Positions 8,638-16,180 of a stretch of 64,000 nucleotides of DNA are shown here, piece after piece; positions within the stretch are counted from its first letter, which is position 1, and the number at the start of each line of letters is the position of its first letter. This stretch comes from Rhodococcus opacus B4 (lineage in GTDB: Bacteria > Actinomycetota > Actinomycetes > Mycobacteriales > Mycobacteriaceae), in contig NC_012522.1 in assembly GCF_000010805.1 (NCBI RefSeq), forward strand, positions 3,224,001 to 3,288,000, written 5' to 3'. The notes under the pieces are model-generated. The model was not told the DNA's origin. It saw only the letters and a list, made by a program, of their open reading frames with translations, and did not search any database. Made by a program: the position numbers and the translations under genes.

Positions 8638-9923
8638 CAGCTCGACTCCCTTCCTGCGGCAAGCACACCGGCGTCCACGACTGCGCGCGTGAAGCGCAAC
8701 GGCAGCGCATCGAGTTCGTGGATCATCGAACCTTCGCCCCAGACGGCGGGACCGTTCCGGTCAATGGACACCGCCGCTTTGGAGAGTTCGGAAAGAACGA
8801 CTTCGCCCAGCATCTGGACGATGTTGCGGCCCGCACACGCGTACGCGCCACCCGCGAAGGTGTACTGCCGCATCCTGTTCTCACGCTCGAGAACAAATCG
8901 GTCCGGGTCCGGGAAGAACTCCGGATCGCGATTTCCGAACAGCCAGAGCACGAGGATGGCCGAACCCTTCGGGACTGCGACATCACCCAGGACAAAGTCG
9001 TTCACCGCCTCGCGCATCGTCATCGCAACCGGGGGGGTGCAGACGCGTCGCCTCGAGGAATCCCAGCCGCGCAACGCTCGCAATGTCGCCCTCCTGCTTC
9101 GCCAGGTCGACACCCGCGTCGAGCAGGGTGTGCACCAGCGACCCTATCCCGGCGCCAAGGTGTTGAAGCCATCCAGGAGCGCCAGGGAGAACGCGTAGAA
9201 CGGATCGGCCGGCTTGGCAGGCCCGGCCTCCATGGCCTCATAGTCGGCCACCAGCTTGTCCACAAGCGTGGACGTGCCGCGTTCCGCCGTGCGTCGAAGC
9301 GCCGAGGACAGCGTGTCAACGTATTCGCGCGCGCCCGCATCAGCGGTTCGCAGGACGTCGGGAGTCGGGGCCAGCAAGAAGGATTCGACGATGTCGTGTG
9401 CAGCCTTGATCAGACGCTCGCACTGGTCGAGCGGGATGTCTAGAGCGTGCGACCAGAATTCAGCGACGAGCGGCTGGGCGAACTCCGTCAGGAAGTCGAT
9501 TGCTCCCGCCTCGAGCGCCCACTCGATCCGAGCCCGCACCATCTGTGCGAAGCGATCGGCGAAAGGCGAGATGGCTGCCGGTGCAAGCGGTGCCGCGATG
9601 AGTCGCTTGTTCGGCGTGTGCTGGGGCGGCCACATCGTGAATGTCGAGTTTCGAAAGAATTCGCTGAGCGCCGCGAGTGGCGGCTCGAACTCCCCGATGC
9701 CGGCGAGAGCAGCTGCAGCCGACTGGTGGGACACGTCCCGGCTCTTGACGAGCGCGGCAATGTCGGCGTTGCGGTAGACGACAAGGCCTCCCCGGGACGT
9801 CTGCATCGGTCCCTGGTACTCCCGTTGGAACAGGTCGTCGGTGATCCACGAGAAGTCGCGACCCCACCCAGGGTCATCCAACTCCGAGAAGACCGGAAGC
9901 TCACGAATTTCGCGAGTCGTCAT
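8637..9923 (-). pseudogene. Cytochrome P450, interrupted by two compensating frameshifts
   Basis: Residues from the ATG at 9923 read as a P450 to about 9144 (helix-C/I region, ending DGFNTLAPG and a TAG). The same frame resumes at ~9040 with VAMTMREAVNDFVLGD and carries the haem loop FAGGAYACAGRN. Between them, one missing base near 9147-9150 and one extra base in a run of seven G (9031-9037, plus strand) displace the frame. Read in the shifted frame, the gap encodes AGIGSLVHTLLDAGVDLAKQ, then LGFLEATRLHPP, which holds the ExxR motif. So all P450 parts are present (about 428 residues) and only two indels separate it from an intact gene. These may be sequencing errors or early decay. The substrate is unknown; the partner reductase follows directly. 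Confidence 0.85.
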
Positions 9924-9996
9924 TGCGCATCTCCATTCGTCGAGACTCAGGCGAGAACACCACGAGAGTGGTGCTGGACTTCTGATCTAATGCGCC

Positions 9997-10010
9997 TGAT
10001 CATGCGACTT
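9997..10010. promoter_or_regulatory. TGATCATNYGATCA-type site before the P450 operon
   Basis: TGATCATGCGACTT, a left half-site of the recurrent 14-bp motif, 74 nt upstream of the P450 start. It is degenerate in its right half. It belongs to the site family described in the findings. Confidence 0.4.
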
Positions 10011-10080
10011 AATCTGTTGAACGATTTTGGGCTGGATGAGCCCGCCGGTTCAAGACCCTCTTCCACGTCGGGAAGTGCGG

Positions 10081-10959
10081 TTAGGTTTCGGGGCGGCTGA
10101 GGTCCTCGTAGACCGCAGCGAGCGCCATGTCGCCCTTCGCCTCGACAACGTTCGCGAGGACGTCGTGGAACGCACCCAGCATGATCGCGGGCTGCCCGAT
10201 CCGCCGCATGTCCGCGCAGTTCACGACCATCGAGTCGAAGTGGGTCCGCAGCGCGGCCTGGTTGCTGGTGAAGTCACCGCTCTGCAGGTGCTCGACGGCG
10301 ACCTGGCAGGCGTGCGAGGTCAACGGCGCCCCAAGCCGTTCGTGGAACTCCAGGAAGATGGCGGGACTGACCCCGTAGTGGGCGGCATAGGCCGCGGCCT
10401 CGTAGAACCCGGCCACCGCCACGTGGTGGGCGATGCCACCCGACGAGCCGAGGATGTTCGGCAGGGCGGGATCAGCGCCGTCGTAACGCGGGCGGCCGAG
10501 CGCCGCCAAGAGATGCCGGTGGGCATCGAACACCGAGCGGTCGCCGGCGTACGACAGCCCCGCGGAATCCGGCCCCAGGTTCGTCGGGTAGTCGTAGATG
10601 TTCCCATCCAGGTAGCGCCCACCGCGCTCCCCGACCCAGCGACTCATGGTGCGAGCCTCGTCTGGCGTGCCCCAGGTGAGATTCACGATGACATGCCCGG
10701 ACAGCGTGCCTGCGACTTCTGCCTGCTCGAGTAGCGCCTGGGCGTGCTCGTACCGGTCCAGGCAGATCACCGCCACGGCGGCATCGCCCACCGCAGCAGC
10801 GGGGTCCGGTGCCGCGGTGGCGCCTGCTGCCACCAGTGGGGCGGCCCTCTCCACCGAGCGGTTCCAGACCGTCGTGGTGAACCCACTCTCCAGAAAGAGG
10901 TGGGCAAGTGTGGCGCCCATGTGCCCGAGGCCGAGCACCGAGATGTCCTGCTGCGTCAT
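10081..10959 (-). CDS. Imine-reductase-like NAD(P)-dependent dehydrogenase 1
   Basis: 292 residues in the 6-phosphogluconate/beta-hydroxyacid dehydrogenase-like fold. The N-terminal Rossmann motif is VLGLGHMGATLAHLF, with TTVWNRSVERA after beta-2, the NADPH-favouring pattern of imine reductases. The C-terminal half is the helical swapped dimer domain. The catalytic Lys of beta-hydroxyacid dehydrogenases is not present, which favours the imine-reductase branch. The ATG at 10959 follows GAGGAA; an upstream in-frame ATG lacks such a site. It lies ~160 nt upstream of the P450 start, same strand. Two paralogues lie at 32857-33732 and 35721-36611. A likely role is C=N/C-N redox on an amine. Confidence 0.82.
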   Translation of the reverse strand: MTQQDISVLGLGHMGATLAHLFLESGFTTTVWNRSVERAAPLVAAGATAAPDPAAAVGDAAVAVICLDRYEHAQALLEQAEVAGTLSGHVIVNLTWGTPDEARTMSRWVGERGGRYLDGNIYDYPTNLGPDSAGLSYAGDRSVFDAHRHLLAALGRPRYDGADPALPNILGSSGGIAHHVAVAGFYEAAAYAAHYGVSPAIFLEFHERLGAPLTSHACQVAVEHLQSGDFTSNQAALRTHFDSMVVNCADMRRIGQPAIMLGAFHDVLANVVEAKGDMALAAVYEDLSRPET

Positions 10960-11028
10960 GCGTTCCTCTTCATTCTCAGGAGACCGACCGGGACGCCGTC
11001 TCAACTCCTCTGTGGTGAGTCGACGGAC

Positions 11029-11468
11029 CTACGCCACGGGGTTGCGGGCCGGGCTCAGGCGGCCAACTGCGGCGAACTTCTCGGCCACTGCCGGTTCGTC
11101 GGTGAAGGTGACCTCCCGCACGACCTTCAGCGTGGAGAGATCGAACGTGTAGGTGACGAACATCGGCCAGTGAATCGTGACGTTCTCGCCCGACGGCCCC
11201 ACAGCAGCCGCCGAGGCTTCAACGTGGCTGCAAGGACGTCATCGCAGGTGTGCATGCCCACGAATTTCACCGAGAATGCAGACTCGCCGGTCCACATCTC
11301 TCGCACGAAGTCCTCGAGGCCGGCCTTGTCCATCTCCTTGCCGTTCTCGATGAAGACGAGAGCATCGTCGTAGTAGGCCAGCAGCGTGTCGAGGTCCTGG
11401 GCGTCCATGGCCGTGCTCATCTCGTCGAGCCGGGCCTGGAAGGCGTCGTGGTGCTGCGTCGTGCTCAT
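11029..11468 (-). pseudogene. NTF2/SnoaL-like protein with a frameshift
   Basis: From the ATG at 11468 (after GAAGGAGCATC) a small SnoaL-like fold begins (ARLDEMSTAMDAQDLDTLLAYYDDALVF...). It runs to ...TCDDVLAATLK near 11225. There the frame breaks by one missing base. The next frame continues sensibly as ASAAAVGPSGENVTIHWPMF, then VTYTFDLSTLKVVREVTF, and ends VGRLSPARNPVA with TAG at 11029-11031. Length in the repaired form is ~146 residues, normal for the family. Such proteins are small isomerases, hydrolases or binding proteins. As with the P450, the indel may be real decay or a sequencing error. Confidence 0.7.
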
Positions 11469-11477
11469 GATGCTCCT

Positions 11478-11720
11478 TCGATGTTGATCCATGTGGTCGT
11501 CAGTGGGTGTACTTCTCCAGCCCGTGCACGCTGCGGTCGGCGCCTTCTGACCCCCGAAGGGCACCGCGGTACCGCAATCCTCGTAGCAGTTGACCCAGAC
11601 CATGCGTGGCCTGGATCTGTCGGGACAGTCGGTGTGCGTGACTCAGGTCGCCGGCCCAGAGGGACGATCTGAGGCCGTTGTCGGAGTTGTTCAAGATGGC
11701 GACCGCCTCGGAACGGCTTA
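11478..11720 (-). pseudogene. Remnant of an aldehyde dehydrogenase C-terminus
   Basis: In mixed frames this stretch encodes pieces that match the C-terminus of the intact aldehyde dehydrogenase at 22883-24388. Examples are NNSDNGLRSSLWAGDLSHAHR (intact copy: NNTVFGLGSSVWTADLGRAHR), VWVNCYEDCGTAVPFGG, HGLEKYTH and a final TTTWINIE. At least two frameshifts separate these pieces. The 5' three quarters of the gene are gone. The ribosome-binding site of the NTF2-like gene has formed at its very end. Confidence 0.75.
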
Positions 11721-11745
11721 ATCAAAAGATTAAATCATTTGATCA
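11718..11745. promoter_or_regulatory. Twin operator-like motifs
   Basis: TTAATC-AAAA-GATTAA (11718-11733) is a perfect palindrome with a 4-nt spacer. It abuts AAATCATTTGATCA (11732-11745), a good match to the recurrent TGATCATNYGATCA motif. The remaining stretch to 12250 (about 500 nt) shows no gene. Confidence 0.5.
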
Positions 11746-12250
11746 GTATTGCCGGGTTCCCTCTGGGTGTCAATGGCGACGGCGCGACCGGTCGGGATCG
11801 CCGAGGTAGCTCCGCCTGCCGACGGTTCGGCTCGGGCCCGTGGGCGGATCCCGACGATCCACCGTGAACACACCGTGACTGTTACAGGAGCATTGCTCGC
11901 CAGATAAGCGATCGAATCGAACAAGACCTCCGCAAAGAGGCTGATCCTTAAGTGGCACGCCCCCAGCGTCCGTCCGCAGGGATGATCGGTCGCGGCAGCA
12001 CCGTGGACCAAACTTATTGCTAGAAATCACCTTTAAGTACCATGACGTCTGAACCGTCGACTGAGGCCTTTGGTACGCACACCGAAGGCGCACAGCGCCA
12101 CATGAGGCAATTACCGACAAGGCGAGCCAGGCAATTCGTGAGAGTTTCATCCCGCGAAGTCGGCGATCTGGCCGAATCCGTTACAATCCGATCTCGATAC
12201 ATCTGCAGCACAACAGTTTCCGATGCCGATCGTCATTTGAAAGCCGCAAC

Positions 12251-12272
12251 GATGAGTCCACCCGGACTCATC
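12251..12272 (-). terminator. Hairpin downstream of the glutamate dehydrogenase gene
   Basis: Perfect 9-bp stem GATGAGTCC/GGACTCATC with loop ACCC, 63 nt after the gdh stop codon. No long T-run follows, as is common for actinobacterial terminators. Confidence 0.5.
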
Positions 12273-12335
12273 GTCGCCTGTGGGGTGAGTTCGGTGTACC
12301 GATCGGACCCACCCCACCACTGCGTGTCTCCCCAC

Positions 12336-13655
12336 CTACGGGTACAGGCCGCGGACCCGGTGTGCCTCGGCGACCTTGCCGACACCCAAGACATGGGCTG
12401 CCAACCGAAGTGGAATTCTCTTGTCGCCGGCGAGAGCCCACACCGAGCGGGATGCGGTGCGCATCAGGGTTACAAGCTTGCGGTTGACTTCCTCGCTGCT
12501 CCAGGAGAAGGCCTGCAGGTTCTGTACCCATTCCAAATAGGAGACGACGACACCGCCCGCGTTGGCGAGGATGTCCGGAACGACGGTGATGCCCTTGCCG
12601 GCGAAGATCGTGTCGGCATCGGGTGAGGTCGGCCCGTTCGCACCCTCGACGATCAGTCGCGCGCGAACGGTGTCGGCGTTCTGCCCGGTCAGCACACCGT
12701 CCATGGCCGCGGGGACGAGGACATCCACATCGAGCGCGAACAGTTCCGCGTTGGAGATCTGGTCGGCGCCATCGTAAGTGTCGAGGGTTCGGCCGCGACC
12801 CACCCACTCCTGGATCGCTGCGATCTCGAGCCCGGATTCGCGGTAGCAGCCGCCGGTCACGTCCGAGACCGCCACCACCCGGCAGCCTTCGTCTGCGAAG
12901 AACTGCGCTGCATGGGCACCGACCTTACCGAATCCCTGAATGGCCACCGCCGCACCGACCGGGTCGATCCCCTTCTGCCGCATCGCCTCCAGCGCAGCGA
13001 GGACCACCCCACGGGAGGTGGCACCGGCCCGGCCGTTCGACCCACCGACGGCCAGGGGTTTACCGGTGGTCGCCCCGTGGACAGAGTAGCCGGCACTGAC
13101 GGAGTAGGTATCCATCATCCAGGCCATGGTGGTTTCGTCGGTATTGACATCGGGAGCGGGAATGTCCTTGTCGGGACCGATGAACGGCAGGATCTCCTGG
13201 GTGTATCGGCGGGTGAGTCGTTCCTTTTCCGCCATGCTCAGGACACTGGTATCTACCGCGATGCCGCCCTTGGCCCCGCCATAAGGTAGGCCGAGGAGGG
13301 CGCACTTCCAGGTCATCCACATCGCGAGCGCGGTGACCTCCTCGATGTCACTGGCGGGGTGGAATCGGACGCCGCCCTTGCCGGGGCCGCGGGTGAGGTT
13401 GTGCTGGACACGGTACCCGGTGTAGATCTCGGTGGTTCCGGTATCCCGACGCAGGGGCACGGCCACAGTCAGAGACCGGCGGGGTGTGGCGAGTAGCTGA
13501 TGGAGTCCCTCGTCGAGCCCGAGGAGATCAGTGGCATTGCGCAGTTGGGTCAACGCTGCCCGGTGGGCGAGTTGGCCGGGGGACGGCGGCGCACCGAAAG
13601 TCACGGGGGCGGTGGGGGTCGGCTCTGCAGTGGTGTGGAGATCGGTGATCGTCAT
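12336..13655 (-). CDS. Glutamate dehydrogenase (Glu/Leu/Phe/Val dehydrogenase family)
   Basis: 439 residues. The N-terminal substrate domain shows GPGKGGVRFHP, then the catalytic-Lys region MTWKCALLGLPYGGAKGGI and DIPAPDVNTDE. The C-terminal Rossmann domain has IQGFGKVGAHAA (near residue 230) and IVEGANGPTSPDAD. Length fits the hexameric ~45-kDa class. It interconverts glutamate and 2-oxoglutarate plus ammonia; the exact amino-acid and coenzyme preference cannot be read. The ATG at 13655 is preceded by a weak AAAGG; a longer open frame upstream has no coding features. A perfect copy of the recurrent operator lies ~210 nt upstream. This suggests co-regulation with the amine cluster, where it could regenerate glutamate or 2-oxoglutarate for the ligase, aminotransferase and dioxygenases. 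Confidence 0.9.
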   Translation of the reverse strand: MTITDLHTTAEPTPTAPVTFGAPPSPGQLAHRAALTQLRNATDLLGLDEGLHQLLATPRRSLTVAVPLRRDTGTTEIYTGYRVQHNLTRGPGKGGVRFHPASDIEEVTALAMWMTWKCALLGLPYGGAKGGIAVDTSVLSMAEKERLTRRYTQEILPFIGPDKDIPAPDVNTDETTMAWMMDTYSVSAGYSVHGATTGKPLAVGGSNGRAGATSRGVVLAALEAMRQKGIDPVGAAVAIQGFGKVGAHAAQFFADEGCRVVAVSDVTGGCYRESGLEIAAIQEWVGRGRTLDTYDGADQISNAELFALDVDVLVPAAMDGVLTGQNADTVRARLIVEGANGPTSPDADTIFAGKGITVVPDILANAGGVVVSYLEWVQNLQAFSWSSEEVNRKLVTLMRTASRSVWALAGDKRIPLRLAAHVLGVGKVAEAHRVRGLYP

Positions 13656-13865
13656 GCGAGGGCGGCCTTTGCTGATGTTGTGCCTCGACGGTCTGGTGGG
13701 CGCGATCGAGGCGTTCGGCCAGGTCCGACCACGGCTTCTGTGGTGACATCGGGACTGAGACTCGTGGGCTCGTTCGTCGTCATGAAAAGTTGCGTTCCTT
13801 CGAAATTGGGCCGGCCGTATGCGGCGCCAAATCAACTGGTGATCCGGCTCATACCGTAAGCCCAG

Positions 13866-13896
13866 TTGATCATTCGATCAAGGCTTTTGATCAAAA
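13866..13896. promoter_or_regulatory. Two TGATCA-type palindromes before gdh
   Basis: TTGATCATTCGATCAA (13866-13881) contains the exact motif TGATCATTCGATCA also present at 25548-25561. TTTTGATCAAAA (13885-13896) is a perfect palindrome right beside it. Confidence 0.6.
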
Positions 13897-14070
13897 TCAT
13901 CGCCACGACGGGCTGTTCGGCCTACATGGGATCCGCTCGACGACGACGCCATAGCCCTAGTTCACAGGATCACCCACGTGCCAGAAACGGTCTTTGCACT
14001 GGGGATGGAGCAAACCAGTACACTTCGAACGCGGCTCCGCCGACCGAGCCGATCCTGCGCTCGACCAAAA

Positions 14071-14086
14071 TCGATCAACTGATCGA
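14071..14086. promoter_or_regulatory. Perfect palindrome TCGATCA-AC-TGATCGA
   Basis: 7-bp arms with a 2-nt spacer, related to the recurrent TGATCA half-sites, about 90 nt before the hydrolase remnant. Between 13900 and 14600 I see no intact gene. Confidence 0.4.
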
Positions 14087-14159
14087 ACCCCACCGTGTGG
14101 GCGCGATCCAGACTCGTCTGTACCGCACGGTCGGGCGACGTCCATCCCTCGTATAGCTG

Positions 14160-14310
14160 CACGGCGGCGGTTTCCTACTGGGAACCCTCGACGGGGCCGA
14201 CGAACTGCACCGCCCGATCGCCGCCCGATCCGGCTGGACGGCCATGCCGCTGGATTACCGCCTGCCCACGAGAAACCCGTACCCGGCAGCACTGGAAGAC
14301 TGCTCGACGC
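14160..14310 (+). pseudogene. Remnant of an alpha/beta hydrolase (HSL family)
   Basis: One frame reads HGGGFLLGTLDGADELHRPI, then AMPLDYRLPTRNPYPAALEDC. This matches the oxyanion-hole HGGGF motif and the following segment of the intact hydrolase at 20326-21372 (HGGGFTVGSLDGVDELCRII and VSVDYRLAPEHPFPAAI). The start, the GDSAGG nucleophile elbow and the C-terminus are absent; the frame turns into non-homologous sequence after the Cys. A decayed paralogue. Confidence 0.75.
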
Positions 14311-14607
14311 CCACGCGCGGCCGACCCGGACGGCCCCGCGACCCAAGAGCTCGCCTACCCCGCAATCGACCGGACGTTCACCCTTGCGTCGTGGTCAGAG
14401 TTCTCCGATGCGGAGCACAGCGGACGTCACCTGGTTCTGCGAGCGATGCGTCGGCCGGGAGACCGGGCGGCCGAACACCTCGCGCACCCGCGCCCGCCGA
14501 AACGCGCGCGGCTGCCGCCTGCCCCGATCCTGACCTCGGAGGGCGACCCGATCCTGGACAATGTCGAAGGGTATGCAGTCCGGCTGCGGCGCGTCGGCGT
14601 GATGCAC

Positions 14608-15291
14608 CTAGCCGATACTGAAGGGCTGACCCCACAAGGTGACCGTGCTGGAGACATTCTCGGTCTCGACCTCGACGTTAACGAAGGCGCGGGCCTGGGC
14701 GTAGCCGGCGCACCCGCTCACGCCGAGAGTGGAGTCGCTCCACGAGACCGAACCGGTAGGGCCCTCGAAGTAGTTGCCACCCCAATGCGCCTCCGCGCCG
14801 TAGGGATCGGCATATTCCTGGTCGAGGATGTCGACCGGAATCGCCTGACCGGGACCGAGAGTGATTCCGCCGCTCGTCCCCCCGGAAAGTGGGTTCCCAA
14901 CGGTCCCGGTCTCGATATCGGCCCATGACATCGAGGCCCCACCCTGTGCGTCGACACCCGCACCGAAGTCGATCTGGCACGCCAGAACGTAGCCAGGATA
15001 GATGAACGCGGTCTGCACGCCGTCACCCTCGAGCGCGACGGACGCCCTGCCCGAGACCCAGACGTTGCGGTGCAACGGCGTCGAACCCATCGACGGCGAA
15101 ATGTTCGCACTCTCGTCCGTCAGGTTCACCGTCACCACAGTGCCATCGGCGAGGGTCTGCGTGATGCTGCCACCGGGCAGCGGAACGTACGTATCGGCAT
15201 TCGCCGCACCGACGGAGCACAAGCCCATGGTCGCGGCAGCAACGGCACCGACCGCAGCCAGACGCACACCGTTCTTACGGTTGATGATCAT
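14608..15291 (-). CDS. MspA-family porin 1
   Basis: 227 residues. An N-terminal signal peptide (RKNGVRLAAVGAVAAATMGL, cleavage around GAANA/D) is followed by the MspA fold: TYVPLPGGS, a VTVNLTDESANISPSMGSTP strand, the VWVSGRASV strand, PGYVLACQIDFG and the typical C-terminal ARAFVNVEVE ... FSIG. MspA proteins form octameric goblet pores in the mycolic-acid outer membrane and admit small hydrophilic solutes. ATG at 15291 follows GAGGGAACA. It lies 72 nt after a second porin gene on the same strand, and both could serve substrate uptake for the surrounding catabolic genes. Confidence 0.9.
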   Translation of the reverse strand: MIINRKNGVRLAAVGAVAAATMGLCSVGAANADTYVPLPGGSITQTLADGTVVTVNLTDESANISPSMGSTPLHRNVWVSGRASVALEGDGVQTAFIYPGYVLACQIDFGAGVDAQGGASMSWADIETGTVGNPLSGGTSGGITLGPGQAIPVDILDQEYADPYGAEAHWGGNYFEGPTGSVSWSDSTLGVSGCAGYAQARAFVNVEVETENVSSTVTLWGQPFSIG

Positions 15292-15363
15292 TGTTCCCTC
15301 TCAGGGATAGAAACCTCGCACACGCGAGAATGTGGGTGGAAGAACAGCGAAAGACAGAAGAAA

Positions 15364-16047
15364 TCAGCCGATACTGAACGGCGCACCGTACAGAACGGTC
15401 TTCGAGTAGTCGTTACCCACGATCTCCACGACCGAGTACGACCGAGCCTGCGCAAATCCACCGCACTTCTGCACCTGCAGCTCCGCGTCCTGGTACTGCA
15501 ACGCGTACACGCCGTCCTTCGTGATGTCCTTCGCCGCGATCGGTACGTACTTGACCTCACCCGAGTTCAGCGGAACCGACAGCCCTAGGCCCGGCGACAG
15601 CGAAGACAGATCCGCCGCGAACGACGGCGACGCCGACAGACCGGTGATGTCCACCTGGCAACCCACGATGTACCCCGTCGACACCCGCGAAACACCATGT
15701 GTGGTCGTCGCATTCGTACCGTTGTAGGTACCCGCATTGTTCGTCGTGGCGTTCGCGACCGGAACCTCGGCGACCTCCTCGAGCCCGGTGACGTCAGCCG
15801 TCACCGTGCCCGACACCCACGCCACCCGACCGGCGCCATTGGCAGCCAACGACGGCGACGACAGAGCGCTCTCCGCGGTACGCGTCACCGTCACATTCGG
15901 ACCGGTCTTCGAACCATCAGGCAGCGGGATGAAAGTATCCGCGCCCGCCGCACCAGTAGACATCAAACCGAGTGCAACAGCCGCAGCAGCACCCAGGCCT
16001 GCAATACGGGCGCCACGGCGCAGACCTGATACGGAGTTCTTCATCAT
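15364..16047 (-). CDS. MspA-family porin 2
   Basis: 227 residues with a signal peptide (RRGARIAGLGAAAAVALGL, cleavage near GAAGA/D) and the MspA motifs TFIPLPDGS, TRTAESALSSPSLAANGAGR, VAWVSGTV, VGCQVDITG and the C-terminal SIG. It is closer to the mycobacterial MspA consensus than porin 1. A Thr/Asn/Gly-rich segment (VANATTNNAGTYNGTNATTT) interrupts the middle strands and looks like an enlarged loop. ATG at 16047 (or the adjacent ATG at 16044) follows GAGGGAAAC. First gene of the two-porin unit; both act in the outer membrane. Confidence 0.9.
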   Translation of the reverse strand: MMKNSVSGLRRGARIAGLGAAAAVALGLMSTGAAGADTFIPLPDGSKTGPNVTVTRTAESALSSPSLAANGAGRVAWVSGTVTADVTGLEEVAEVPVANATTNNAGTYNGTNATTTHGVSRVSTGYIVGCQVDITGLSASPSFAADLSSLSPGLGLSVPLNSGEVKYVPIAAKDITKDGVYALQYQDAELQVQKCGGFAQARSYSVVEIVGNDYSKTVLYGAPFSIG

Positions 16048-16180
16048 TCGTTTCCCTCAAAACTTTCTCAAAGATATTCATTCGCAGAATGTTTGGGTGG
16101 AAGTAGCCACACCCACGAGATGCCGGGAAGCATAACCTGAGACTGAGATCAGTTTCATAACTGTGATGCGCATCACATAG

